Shown: positions 42,594 through 51,728 of the stretch, one piece after another
How positions within the stretch are numbered: the stretch's first letter is position 1
Layout of the letters: every line of letters starts with the position of its first letter
Assembly (NCBI GenBank): GCA_034422355.1
Contig: DAOUJS010000091.1
Coordinates: forward strand, 38,078-102,077
Direction of reading: 5' to 3'
Length of the DNA: 64,000 nt
DNA from: CATOSP01 sp034422355
GTDB lineage: Bacteria; Chloroflexota; Dehalococcoidia; Lucifugimonadales; UBA3495
The notes under the pieces: model-generated
Databases searched by the model: none
What the model was told of the DNA's origin: nothing
Seen by the model: only the letters and a program-made list of their open reading frames with translations
Position numbers and translations under genes: made by a program

Positions 42594-44357
42594 ATGGTTG
42601 GCGTAGCCGATGTTGGTAAATTGCTCCAGGGCAGGGCGAATTTCCCCGCCAGCAGGAAAGTGTACAAGGAAGGTTCCCGGCCCGACATTCGCGTTCCCTT
42701 CCGCGAGGTGACCCTTACGCCCACCACGGGCCGGTTCGGGAACGAGGAGAACGCCCCGCTGGACCTGTATGACACCAGCGGCCCCTACAGCGATGATTCG
42801 GCGCAGTTGGACCTGCGGAAGGGGCTGCCGGCGCTGCGCGCGAAGTGGATTCTGGAGCGTGGCGACGTTGAGGAGTCCACCGCGGTCCGCACCGGGACCA
42901 ACGGCAGGGGCAGCGCACAACCCTTCCCGGGTCTCCAGCGCAAGCCTTTGCGAGCCAAGGCAGGCCAGGCCGTGACACAGATGCACTATGCCAGGAAGGG
43001 CCTCGTTACGCCGGAGATGGAGTTCATCGCCATCCGGGAGGGGATGGACGCGGAATTCGTCCGTTCCGAGGTCGCCAGAGGCCGGGCCATAATCCCCTCG
43101 AACATCAACCATCCCGAGTCCGAGCCGATGATTATCGGGCGCAACTTCCAGGTGAAGATTAACGCCAACATCGGCAATTCGGCCGTTACCTCTTCCATTG
43201 AAGAGGAAGTCGAGAAGATGATGTGGGCGACCCGGTGGGGCGGCGATACGGTGATGGACCTTTCCACCGGAGACGACATCCACACGACCAGGGAATGGAT
43301 TCTGCGCAACTCTCCGGTGCCCATCGGTACGGTGCCCATCTACCAGGCGCTGGAAAAGGTGGGCGGCGACCCCAATGAACTGACCTGGGAGATTTACCGG
43401 GACACCATTATCGAGCAGGCGGAACAGGGGGTTGACTACTTCACCATCCACGCCGGCGTACTGCTGCGCTACGTCCCTCTGACGGCCAACCGGATTACCG
43501 GCATCGTGTCCCGTGGCGGGTCGATCATGGCCGGGTGGTGCCTGGCCCATCACGAGGAGAACTTCCTCTATACAAACTTCGCCGAGATCTGCGAGATCAT
43601 GCGGGCTTACGACGTCGCATTTTCGCTGGGAGACGGGTTGAGGCCGGGGAGCATTGCCGACGCCAACGACGAAGCCCAGTTCGCAGAGCTTTCCACCCTG
43701 GGCGAGCTTACCCAGTTTGCCTGGGAGCACGATGTCCAGGTGATGATCGAGGGTCCGGGACATGTGCCGCTGCACAAGATCAAGGAGAACGTGGAGCGGC
43801 AGATTGAGGTCTGCCACGAAGCCCCATTCTACACCCTGGGGCCGTTGGTCACCGACGTTGCACCGGCCTACGACCACATCACGTCGGGAATCGGCGCAGC
43901 CATGATCGGGATGTACGGCACGGCCATGCTCTGCTATGTGACTCCCAAGGAGCACCTGGGCCTGCCGAACAAGGAAGACGTAAAGGAAGGCGTGATTACC
44001 TACAAGATCGCCGCCCACGCCGCCGACGTGGCCAAGGGCCATCCTCGGGCGCATCAGTGGGACGACGCGCTCTCCAAGGCCCGGTTCGAGTTCCGCTGGG
44101 AGGACCAGTTCAACCTGGCCCTGGACCCGGATACGGCCCGGGACTATCATGATGAGACGCTCCCGGCCCAGGGCGCCAAGGTGGCCCACTTCTGTTCCAT
44201 GTGCGGCCCCAAGTTCTGCGCGATGAAGATTACGCAGGACGTGCGGGAGTACGCAAGGAACCGGGGCGTAGCCGTGGAGACCGCGTTCGAGACGGGCATG
44301 GATGAGAAGTCCGAGGAGTTCCGCAAGGCAGGCAGCAGGATCTACCAGCAAGCCTAG
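42594..44357 (+). CDS. thiC: Phosphomethylpyrimidine synthase (thiamine biosynthesis)
   Basis: 587 residues. ThiC converts aminoimidazole ribotide to the HMP-P pyrimidine of thiamine by radical SAM chemistry. The C-terminal cluster motif is CSMCGPKFC (C534, C537, C542; CX2CX4C). The central segments MEFIAIREGM, IGRNFQVKINANIGNS and FTIHAGVLLRY are typical. Controlled by the TPP riboswitch upstream. thiD lies 1 kb downstream in a separate operon. Confidence 0.98.
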   Translation: MVGVADVGKLLQGRANFPASRKVYKEGSRPDIRVPFREVTLTPTTGRFGNEENAPLDLYDTSGPYSDDSAQLDLRKGLPALRAKWILERGDVEESTAVRTGTNGRGSAQPFPGLQRKPLRAKAGQAVTQMHYARKGLVTPEMEFIAIREGMDAEFVRSEVARGRAIIPSNINHPESEPMIIGRNFQVKINANIGNSAVTSSIEEEVEKMMWATRWGGDTVMDLSTGDDIHTTREWILRNSPVPIGTVPIYQALEKVGGDPNELTWEIYRDTIIEQAEQGVDYFTIHAGVLLRYVPLTANRITGIVSRGGSIMAGWCLAHHEENFLYTNFAEICEIMRAYDVAFSLGDGLRPGSIADANDEAQFAELSTLGELTQFAWEHDVQVMIEGPGHVPLHKIKENVERQIEVCHEAPFYTLGPLVTDVAPAYDHITSGIGAAMIGMYGTAMLCYVTPKEHLGLPNKEDVKEGVITYKIAAHAADVAKGHPRAHQWDDALSKARFEFRWEDQFNLALDPDTARDYHDETLPAQGAKVAHFCSMCGPKFCAMKITQDVREYARNRGVAVETAFETGMDEKSEEFRKAGSRIYQQA

Positions 44358-44511
44358 ACGGGACGGTTGGCAGGCGTGGCGCGTGGGTCTGAGTCCCACC
44401 CACGCCGGCATTTGCCCAGGGCCCATGAAGGTGAGGCCGGGCTTCCACGGCAGGCAGATGGCCGGTCGAGAAAGCCCGGCTTCTTACGATTTCCGGGGAG
44501 CCGGGTAATGG

Positions 44512-44517
44512 TATACT
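44512..44517 (+). promoter_or_regulatory. -10 element of the GYD-thiD operon
   Basis: TGGTATACT is an extended -10 (TATACT at 44512-44517), about 44 bases before the ATG at 44561. No clear -35. Confidence 0.45.
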
Positions 44518-44560
44518 CTGTTGTGAACACCTCCCAGCCAGCAACTTTTGGAGCCAACCG

Positions 44561-44905
44561 ATGGCACTGTATTTTCTTCTCGGCACCCTTTCTTCTGAAG
44601 GTCAACACCTGGTCCATGACGATGCCGACCTGTTCCTCAAGGCCACCAACTCAATAAGAGTAGAGGGAGCCACCGTATTGGGACGCTATGGCGTCCTTGG
44701 AAGATATGACTACGTGATCATGGTTGACGCCCGGGACAACGAGACGGTGGCCCGGATGTCGGTGGAACTGGGTATAAGGACCGGGCTGCACATCGAGACT
44801 CTACCGGCCATCGCCATCGGATTTATGGCGGACCAGAACCCCGATAACCCGGAAGAAGAGCCGGAGAGCGTTCAGTTGCGGCCGGGTCAGGGGGTCGTGA
44901 GCTAG
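44561..44905 (+). CDS. GYD domain protein
   Basis: 114 residues. VLGRYGVLGRYDYVIMVDARD followed by ARMSVELGIRTGLHIETLPAI matches the GYD domain (PF08734), a ferredoxin-like dimeric fold of unknown role. It is the first gene of an operon leading to thiD. The acidic tail (DNPEEEPESV) is likely disordered. Confidence 0.85.
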   Translation: MALYFLLGTLSSEGQHLVHDDADLFLKATNSIRVEGATVLGRYGVLGRYDYVIMVDARDNETVARMSVELGIRTGLHIETLPAIAIGFMADQNPDNPEEEPESVQLRPGQGVVS

Positions 44906-44909
44906 GGTG

Positions 44910-45308
44910 ATGGCAACGCCGGTAGAAAACCGGATTGACGGAGCACGGGAACTGCTGCAAGCGGCGCGGGAGGAATTTGCCCGTGCGGAAGAAGCCCAGG
45001 GAGGCGCGGCCGTGACTGGGCTGAGGAATTCCTGCGGCAAAGGCTGGCTTGCCATACTGGAAGCCATCAATGCCCACTTTATCAAACAGGGTGTTCCAGA
45101 GCCTGAGTTGCCCGGGAACGACCGGGGCAGAAAGTACTTTGCAGGCCGCTACATGGACCGGAACATGACGAAGGACTACATCTACTTGCGCCAGACGTTC
45201 CATCTCGACGGGTACTACGACGGGATCGTGGAGTTCGACGACATGCCCGGCTATCTCGACGAACTGGAAGAGTTCATTGACAGCATAGCAGCATCGGGGA
45301 GCGAATGA
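44910..45308 (+). CDS. HEPN/PaREP1-like helical protein
   Basis: 132 residues from ATG 44910 (a GTG at 44907 is possible), four bases after the GYD stop. ARELLQAAREEFARAEEAQG and NSCGKGWLAILEAINAHFIK give the two-helix core of a HEPN-like bundle. It ends in an ATGA overlap with thiD. Similar proteins are at 8781 and 15362. Function unknown; no catalytic R-x4-H motif seen. Confidence 0.6.
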   Translation: MATPVENRIDGARELLQAAREEFARAEEAQGGAAVTGLRNSCGKGWLAILEAINAHFIKQGVPEPELPGNDRGRKYFAGRYMDRNMTKDYIYLRQTFHLDGYYDGIVEFDDMPGYLDELEEFIDSIAASGSE

Positions 45309-46117
45309 TGGCCGGAGCAAGTGTCCCCAAGGCGATGACTATTGCCGGTTCCGACTCCGGCGGCGGCGCAGGTATTCAGGCCGACCTGAAGACTTTTGCA
45401 GCCCTGGGGGTTTACGGCACAGTGACCCTTACCGCCATAACGGCCCAGAACACCGTGGGGGTCACCGGAGTACATGAGATCCCGCCGGACATGATCATCG
45501 CCCAGATGGACGCAGTCATGGGAGACATAGGCGCGGACGCCGTGAAGACGGGGATGCTGTCCAGCCGGGAGATCGTCGAGGTAGTTGCCGGCCAAGTGAA
45601 GAAACACGGGATTCGCGCGCTGGTGGTTGACCCGGTGATGGTCGCCAAGAGCGGAGACCCGCTGCTGCGGGAGGACGCGGTGGAGGCTGTTCGATCCTTC
45701 CTGGTGCCGCTGGCGGCGGTGGTTACTCCAAACATCCCGGAGGCTGAGTCCCTCACCGGCATGACCATCGAGACTGATGCGGACGTTCGGGAGGCCGCCG
45801 AGAGGATCATACAGATGGGCGCGCGCTCCGTGGTGGTCAAGGGCGGACACCGGGAAGGTCCGGCCGCGGACCTGCTTTACGATGGGGTGAGATTCCAGGA
45901 GTTTTCAGCGCCGAGGATTGATACCGTCAACACCCACGGCACCGGATGCACATTCGCGTCGGCAGTTGCTGCGGGTCTGGCCCAGAGGAAGACAGTAGAG
46001 GACTCGGTTGCCCAAGCCAAGGAGTACGTGACGGAAGCGATACGAAGCTCTTTCCCAATCGGGAGGGGTCACGGTCCATTGAACCACTTCTACCGGCTTT
46101 GGGGAGACAGCCAATGA
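45305..46117 (+). CDS. thiD: Hydroxymethylpyrimidine/phosphomethylpyrimidine kinase
   Basis: 270 residues. ThiD phosphorylates HMP-P, the product of ThiC, to HMP-PP. TIAGSDSGGGAGIQADLKTF at the N-terminus and VDTVNTHGTGCTFASAVAA (C-terminal anion hole with GTGC) are diagnostic. Two ATG codons (45305, 45308) are possible; both overlap the HEPN-like stop. It overlaps the Uma2 gene by four bases (ATGA). Confidence 0.96.
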   Translation: MMAGASVPKAMTIAGSDSGGGAGIQADLKTFAALGVYGTVTLTAITAQNTVGVTGVHEIPPDMIIAQMDAVMGDIGADAVKTGMLSSREIVEVVAGQVKKHGIRALVVDPVMVAKSGDPLLREDAVEAVRSFLVPLAAVVTPNIPEAESLTGMTIETDADVREAAERIIQMGARSVVVKGGHREGPAADLLYDGVRFQEFSAPRIDTVNTHGTGCTFASAVAAGLAQRKTVEDSVAQAKEYVTEAIRSSFPIGRGHGPLNHFYRLWGDSQ

Positions 46118-46668
46118 CGACGGCAGAGACGAAACTGTTGACCGCTGATGATCTGCTCCGGCTGCACAGCGAGGGGGTTAATGGGGAACTGATAAGGGGA
46201 GTGTTGTGCGAGACTGTGCCCGTGGGAATAGAACACGGCGAAATAGCATTCAATCTGGGCGGTGAAATTAGAGCTTTTGTTAGACCGAGGCGGTTAGGGC
46301 GCGTGGTTGGCTCCGATGTCGGCATCTGGCTGGCAAACGACCCGGATACGGTGCGGGAAGCGGACGTGGCATTTATCCCGGCGGACCGGCTGCCCCTTGA
46401 CGCGCGGGTCACAGGCTACTCGGAAGTAGTTCCCGCTCTGGTAGCCGAGATTGTCTCCCCTAGCGATAGTCTGCGCGAGGTCCACGACAAAGCGCGCATG
46501 TGGTTGAGCCATGGGGTAGCTTTGGCGTGGGTAGTGTTCCCTGATAGCAGGACCGTTGACGTTCACCAGAACGGCAGTCCCATAGTGACGCTCACCGAGG
46601 AGGATACGCTCAACGGGGGAACCGTGCTGCCCGGGTTCTCCCTGCCGGTCAGGGAAGTTTTCGAGTAG
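46114..46668 (+). CDS. Uma2 family (DUF820) endonuclease-like protein
   Basis: 184 residues from ATG 46114. The PD-(D/E)xK-like core is visible: NGELIRGVLCE, then READVAFIP (Asp) and ALVAEIVSPSDS (E-x-V-like) followed by HDKARMWLSHGVALAWVVFP. Uma2 proteins are abundant in some phyla and have no proven function. It is coupled to thiD by ATGA overlap. Confidence 0.85.
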   Translation: MTTAETKLLTADDLLRLHSEGVNGELIRGVLCETVPVGIEHGEIAFNLGGEIRAFVRPRRLGRVVGSDVGIWLANDPDTVREADVAFIPADRLPLDARVTGYSEVVPALVAEIVSPSDSLREVHDKARMWLSHGVALAWVVFPDSRTVDVHQNGSPIVTLTEEDTLNGGTVLPGFSLPVREVFE

Positions 46669-46681
46669 ATAGGCTTACCGA

Positions 46682-46687
46682 TATAAT
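46682..46687 (+). promoter_or_regulatory. Possible -10 element of ileS
   Basis: TATAAT at 46682-46687, 72 bases before the ileS ATG. No good -35. No T-box leader is recognisable in the short space available. Confidence 0.4.
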
Positions 46688-46758
46688 CAGGTCAACTTCC
46701 GGCGCTCGCACTTTCGGAGGGACGGGAGCGCCCTAACCATTCCAGAGGTACACCGCTT

Positions 46759-49700
46759 ATGTTCACGCCCGTTTCCAGCCGTGTCAGCTTCCCGTCGATG
46801 GAGTCCAATGTCCTTCAGTATTGGAAGGATAAGGATGTTTTCCGACGCACGGAGACCGAGCGGGAAGACAGTCCCCTGTTCATGCTTTTCGAGGGCCCGC
46901 CCACGGCCAACGGCAATCCCGGCATCCACCACGTCCTGGCGCGGGTGTTCAAAGACGTTATATGCCGTTACCGCACCATGAAGGGCTACCGGGTTATGCG
47001 CAAAGGCGGATGGGACACCCACGGCCTGCCGGTTGAACTTGAGGTGGAAAAGGAGCTTGGACTCCAGACAAAACGGGAAATCGAGGAGTACGGCATAGAG
47101 CGGTTCAACGAGAAATGCCGGGAGAGCGTTTTCCGCTACGTCAAAGAGTGGGAGACCATGACCGACCGGATTGGATTCTGGGTGGACATGGACGACCCAT
47201 ACGTCACCCTGCACAACGATTACATTGAGACAGGGTGGTGGATACTGAAAGAGCTTTGGGACAAGGGGCTTCTGTACCACGACCTTCGGGGAACGCCCCA
47301 TTGCCCCCGGTGCGTCACCAGTCTCAGTTCCCACGAGGTTGCCCTGGGTTACCAGGAAAACACGCCCGACCCATCGGTGTTCGTGAAGTTCCAAGTCCAG
47401 TCCGAACCGGATTCCGGCGCCAACATGGCATGGGCATCGGACCCCGCTGTTCCCGCGTATCTGCTGGCATGGACCACCACACCCTGGACTCTGCCGGGCA
47501 ACACGGCCCTGGCGGTGGACGCGGACGCCGAATACTCGGTAATCGAACTGGAGCGGGACGGGGATGCCCAACGCCTGGCGTTAGCTACCGCATTGCTCGA
47601 ATCAACGGTGCGTCAAGAATACCGTGTTTTGACCACGGTCAAAGGGTCTGATCTGGTTGGAATCGGCTACCAACCTCTCTACAGTCCCGATGAGTTCGGG
47701 GTTAGCGTCAGCCGGTTTGCGGACGGCGCATTGGTCGCGCCCGGAGGAACGGATTTGAAGCTAACGCCCAGGGTCGTTGCCGCCGATTTCGTCTCAATGG
47801 ACGACGGCACCGGCATCGTTCACATCGCCCCGGCATTCGGCGATGAAGACCTGGGCTTGGGGCGGAATCAAGGCCTGAATTTCGTCCAGCCGGTTGACCT
47901 GTTGGGGAACGTGACCGGCAATTACCCATTTGCGGGCAAGTTCGTCAAGGATGCCGACGGGGAGATCATGGCGGATTTGCAGGAGAGGGACCTTCTCTTC
48001 CGACGGGAGGTGTACCGGCATACCTATCCCTTCTGCTGGCGCTGCGACACGCCGCTGCTCTATTACGCCAAGGGTTCATGGTACATCCGCACATCGGCGC
48101 TGAAGGACCAACTGGTCTCCGGCAACGGCGAAATCAACTGGTACCCGGACTACATCAAGGAAGGCCGGTTCGGGGAGTGGCTGCGCAACAACGTTGACTG
48201 GGCCATCTCCAGGGAGCGGTACTGGGGCACTCCTATACCCATCTGGCATTGCCATAGCTGCAACAATATGGTGTGCATCGGCAGCCGGGATGAACTGTCG
48301 CAACAACCGGGGCTGGAAGGGCCGAGCATTGACGATCTTGACCTGCACCGCCCCTATGTAGATGAAGTGACGTTCCTCTGCAACCCGGACGGATGCGGCG
48401 GGCGGATGCGGCGCATTCCAGAGGTAATGGACGCCTGGTTTGACTCCGGGGCCATGCCCTTCGCCCAGTGGCACGTGGGCGGACAGGACGATGTAAAGAA
48501 GCTGCGGGATCAGGGACGGTTCCCCGCCGATTACATCTGCGAGGCGGTGGACCAGACCCGGGGCTGGTTCTACAGTCTCCATGCCCTCTCGACGCTGCTG
48601 GAGGGAGAACCATCTTACAGGAACGTGATTTGCCTGGGGCTGGTGCTGGACGAGCGGGGCCACAAGATGAGCAAGCACGTGGGCAACGTGGTGGAGCCGC
48701 TCCCGCTGCTGGACGAGACCGGGGCCGACGCGCTGCGCTGGTACTTGTTCACCGCTACCCACCCCGGAGAGCCGCGCCGCTTCTCCGCCCGGCTGGTCAA
48801 CGAGACGCTGCGGCGAGTGCTGCTGACCCTGTGGAACGTCCACTCATTCTTCACCAACTATGCGTCCATCGACCAGTTCCATCCCGACCAGAAGCCAGCG
48901 GACTGGCGGCCGGAGAACGAACTGGACCGGTGGGTGTTATCTGAGCTTAATACGCTAATCTCCCAGGTCGATGGCTATATGGACGGCTATGATCCGACCA
49001 ACGCGGGCCGACGCATCCAGGAGTTCATCGACCAGCTTTCCAACTGGTACGTGAGGCGCAGCCGCCGCCGGTTCTGGAAGAGCGAGAACGACCAGGACAA
49101 GCTCTCGGCCTACGTGACGCTGCACACCTGCCTGGTTACGGTGCCCAAGCTGATGGCCCCGCTGGCCCCATTCGTTGCCGAGAAGATGTACCAAGACTTA
49201 GTGTGCGCCGTGGACCCCGCTGCGCCGGACAGCGTCCACCTGGCGGAGTTCCCAGCGGCGGACCAGTCGCTCATCGACGAGCCGCTCATGGAGGCCACCC
49301 GTCTGGCCATGCGCATTTCCAGCATGGGCCGGGGCGCACGCTCCCGGGGCGGGTTGAAAGTGCGCCAGCCCCTGCCGGAGGTGGTGGTGCGGACGCGGAC
49401 GGCAGAGGAACTGGGTCATCTGGATCTGATCACCCCGCAGGTGCTTGAGGAGCTAAACATCAAGAGCCTGAAGCCGATGGCGGATGAGTCGGACATTTAC
49501 CAACAGGCACGGGCAGAGGCAGGGGACCGGTCTGAAGCCACCGTGGCCGTAGACAACTACTGGGTCGCCCTGGACGGAGGGTTCATGGTGGCCGTGGACT
49601 CTACCATCACCCCGGAGTTGGCAGAGGAAGGGCTGGCCCGTGAACTGGTCCACCGGGTCCAGAACATGCGCCGCTCCGCCAACTTTGACCTGACAGACCG

Positions 49701-49881
49701 CATAGTAGTCTATTACCAGGGGCCAGAGGAAGTAGGCAACGTCATGGCCCACCATGCCAGCTACATCCAGCAGGAAACCCTGGCCGAGGAACTCCTGGAC
49801 ACTGCTCCATTGGAAGGCTCGGAAACCGAGACTGCGAAGATTGACGGGATGGAGGTCGTCCTGGGAGTGCGGCGGGTCTAG
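46759..49881 (+). CDS. ileS: Isoleucyl-tRNA synthetase (long, eukaryote/archaeal-like type)
   Basis: 1040 residues. It charges tRNA-Ile and edits valine. The HIGH box appears as PGIHHVLAR near residue 53; the KMSKS loop is KMSKH (near 636-640). The editing domain includes WTTTPWTLPGNTAL. Length and motifs fit the IleS2 type, which in known cases is mupirocin-tolerant. The C-terminal anticodon-binding and extension domains are complete. No zinc-finger end as in classic bacterial IleS was seen. Confidence 0.97.
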   Translation: MFTPVSSRVSFPSMESNVLQYWKDKDVFRRTETEREDSPLFMLFEGPPTANGNPGIHHVLARVFKDVICRYRTMKGYRVMRKGGWDTHGLPVELEVEKELGLQTKREIEEYGIERFNEKCRESVFRYVKEWETMTDRIGFWVDMDDPYVTLHNDYIETGWWILKELWDKGLLYHDLRGTPHCPRCVTSLSSHEVALGYQENTPDPSVFVKFQVQSEPDSGANMAWASDPAVPAYLLAWTTTPWTLPGNTALAVDADAEYSVIELERDGDAQRLALATALLESTVRQEYRVLTTVKGSDLVGIGYQPLYSPDEFGVSVSRFADGALVAPGGTDLKLTPRVVAADFVSMDDGTGIVHIAPAFGDEDLGLGRNQGLNFVQPVDLLGNVTGNYPFAGKFVKDADGEIMADLQERDLLFRREVYRHTYPFCWRCDTPLLYYAKGSWYIRTSALKDQLVSGNGEINWYPDYIKEGRFGEWLRNNVDWAISRERYWGTPIPIWHCHSCNNMVCIGSRDELSQQPGLEGPSIDDLDLHRPYVDEVTFLCNPDGCGGRMRRIPEVMDAWFDSGAMPFAQWHVGGQDDVKKLRDQGRFPADYICEAVDQTRGWFYSLHALSTLLEGEPSYRNVICLGLVLDERGHKMSKHVGNVVEPLPLLDETGADALRWYLFTATHPGEPRRFSARLVNETLRRVLLTLWNVHSFFTNYASIDQFHPDQKPADWRPENELDRWVLSELNTLISQVDGYMDGYDPTNAGRRIQEFIDQLSNWYVRRSRRRFWKSENDQDKLSAYVTLHTCLVTVPKLMAPLAPFVAEKMYQDLVCAVDPAAPDSVHLAEFPAADQSLIDEPLMEATRLAMRISSMGRGARSRGGLKVRQPLPEVVVRTRTAEELGHLDLITPQVLEELNIKSLKPMADESDIYQQARAEAGDRSEATVAVDNYWVALDGGFMVAVDSTITPELAEEGLARELVHRVQNMRRSANFDLTDRIVVYYQGPEEVGNVMAHHASYIQQETLAEELLDTAPLEGSETETAKIDGMEVVLGVRRV

Positions 49882-49911
49882 GCGGGAGCGGCGGAAAGAA
49901 AGGGCGCAGCC

Positions 49912-50727
49912 ATGCCGGAACTGCCGGAGGTTGAAAACGCCCGGCGTTGCCTGCTCCGCGCCGGTCTGCCCGGCCGAACCTTCAAGGGCACCGACATCGG
50001 GTGGGCCAGAACGGTAAAGCGCCCTGACCTGGAAGGGTTCGTTATTGGACTGAGGGACGCCACGGTCTCCGATGTGCTCAGGAAAGGCAAGTACATCCTG
50101 GTCCCCCTGCAAGTTGAGGATGAGACGCCGACCCTGATTATCCACCTGGGGATGAGCGGCGGGCTAAGTGTTGGACCGGCATCCAGCCCGGAGCCTCCGA
50201 TGGTGCGCCACCGTTTCGCCCTGGATGACGGCCGGGTGATGAGGTTCGTGGATGGGCGAAAGTTCGGCAAGCTATGGCTGGTTGACGACACCGCGGAGGT
50301 GCTGCCTCCGTTAAGCCCGGACCCCTTGGAAGACGGATTTACCGCGGAAGGGCTGGCGGCGTCGCTGTCAGGGAAGCGAGCGCCAATCAAGGCGCTGCTG
50401 CTGGAGCAATCGGTCTCCGCCGGTATCGGCAACCTCTACGCCGACGAGTCTTTGTACCTGGCCGGGATTCACCCGGAGCGTGCCGGGGCGGACCTGAGCC
50501 CGGGGGAAGTTGCACGGCTCCGGAAGAGCATTTCCCAGGCTTTGACCGACGGTGTGGCCGTGTACGACCAGGCCCGGGACGAGCTATGGCCCGACGCTCC
50601 GAGGGCGCTCACGGCCTGGACGATTCCACGCAAGCAAGGTGCGTCGTGCCCCCGTTGCGGCGCGACAATGGCAGTGACCCGTATCCGGGCGCGGACCACC
50701 TGGTTCTGCCCGGAGCACCAGGTCTAG
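49912..50727 (+). CDS. mutM: Formamidopyrimidine-DNA glycosylase (MutM/Fpg)
   Basis: 271 residues. It removes oxidised purines such as 8-oxoguanine. The N-terminal PELPEVE with catalytic Pro2/Glu3 is intact, Lys in RKGKYILVPL is in place, and SAGIGNLYADESL is the helix-two-turn-helix. The C-terminal zinc finger reads CPRC, then 16 residues, then CPEH: the last ligand is His instead of Cys. It begins 30 bases after ileS, likely the same transcript. Confidence 0.95.
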   Translation: MPELPEVENARRCLLRAGLPGRTFKGTDIGWARTVKRPDLEGFVIGLRDATVSDVLRKGKYILVPLQVEDETPTLIIHLGMSGGLSVGPASSPEPPMVRHRFALDDGRVMRFVDGRKFGKLWLVDDTAEVLPPLSPDPLEDGFTAEGLAASLSGKRAPIKALLLEQSVSAGIGNLYADESLYLAGIHPERAGADLSPGEVARLRKSISQALTDGVAVYDQARDELWPDAPRALTAWTIPRKQGASCPRCGATMAVTRIRARTTWFCPEHQV

Positions 50728-50732
50728 GAACA

Positions 50733-51152
50733 CTAGGCTGCCGTGCCGTAGATGTGCTCAGGGATGACGATGATCACCGAGCGGCGGTCGTCAATCATCG
50801 CTTGATCGTATTCTTCCCAGTTGGGGTGTTCCTCGCCGGAGGCGGCGCGGTAGGTCTCCCGCAACGCCTGGCGCAACTCCTCCGGGTCGGTGTTGCCGGC
50901 AGACAGAATCTGGGCCTGTCCTTCCAGCACCACGAAGCCCCACCAGCTTTCCCGTGACACCAGCAGGGAGCATCGGGGGTTGCGCCGGAGATTCTTCAAC
51001 TTGGCGCGGTCCTCGGTCACGGTGAACCCGATTCCATCTCGCACCGGGCCGCAACTGATAATGCTCATCTGCGCCGCGCCGTTGCGGCGGAAGGTTGTCA
51101 GCACGCCCCGGTGGGTTTCGGTGGCCAGCGCCCTAACGTTGTCGGGGATCAT
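50733..51152 (-). CDS. PPOX-class FMN/F420-dependent oxidoreductase
   Basis: 139 residues of split-barrel fold: HRGVLTTFRRNGAAQMSIISCG, then DRAKLKNLRRNPRCSLLVS and GFVVLEGQAQIL. These features fit the PPOX family with F420- or FMN-dependent members. It ends six bases from the fpg stop (convergent). It shares the family with the gene at 16812, though the two are not close. Confidence 0.8.
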   Translation of the reverse strand: MIPDNVRALATETHRGVLTTFRRNGAAQMSIISCGPVRDGIGFTVTEDRAKLKNLRRNPRCSLLVSRESWWGFVVLEGQAQILSAGNTDPEELRQALRETYRAASGEEHPNWEEYDQAMIDDRRSVIIVIPEHIYGTAA

Positions 51153-51176
51153 ATCGGTCTCTCCTTGGCTGTGCGG

Positions 51177-51686
51177 CTAGAGGACGAAATCTATCTCATA
51201 CAGGTCATAGTGGGAGTGTTGCATGTCCAGGCTGGCGTACACGCTTTGGGCAACGTGGTTGTCCCGGTCCACGTAGAGGCGCAGGCCGCATACGCTGCCG
51301 TCGCGCATAGCTTCAGCGCGGACATGGGCATCCAGGGCGCGGTAGACTCCCCGGCGGCGGTGGTCGGGGTGGACGTAGACGCTCTGAATCCACCAGAAGC
51401 GGCCGTTGCGCCAGTCGCTCCACTCGTAGGTAATCATCAATTGACCGACGACTTTCCAATCCCGCCGCCACCCCGATTCTGCCTCCGCATGGCCGCCGAG
51501 TTCGGCGATGAAGTAGCGGCCAAGGGCGGGGTCTTCCAGGACTGCCGACACTCCCCGGCGCAGGCGGTCAACGTCCAATTCGATGCCCTCGGTCTCCAAG
51601 GCCATCGCGGAGTTGAAGGCTACGATGGTGTCCAGGTGAGCGGGGGTTGCCGTCCGGACGTTGATGCTTGTTGAACGGTCTGACAC
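51177..51686 (-). CDS. GNAT family N-acetyltransferase
   Basis: 169 residues. RTATPAHLDTIVAFNSAMA at the start, WIQSVYVHPDHRRRGVYRAL as the acetyl-CoA binding motif A (RRRGVY for Q/RxxGxG/A), and RLYVDRDNHVAQSVYASLDM as motif B. It acetylates an unknown amine. The PPOX gene follows 24 bases downstream on the same strand, so they may be co-transcribed. Confidence 0.9.
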   Translation of the reverse strand: MSDRSTSINVRTATPAHLDTIVAFNSAMALETEGIELDVDRLRRGVSAVLEDPALGRYFIAELGGHAEAESGWRRDWKVVGQLMITYEWSDWRNGRFWWIQSVYVHPDHRRRGVYRALDAHVRAEAMRDGSVCGLRLYVDRDNHVAQSVYASLDMQHSHYDLYEIDFVL

Positions 51687-51728
51687 GGTCCTCCTCGTTT
51701 CCAGTTCCCCCTTCTGCCTACGCTGAGA

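Noticed and set aside
44381..44405. thiC terminator hairpin
   Set aside because: An 8-bp stem (44381-44388 with 44398-44405) exists but has no U-run, and several alternative pairings compete; too weak to call.
46669..46758. T-box leader upstream of ileS
   Set aside because: Only 90 bases are available, and no T-box core sequence or terminator was found.
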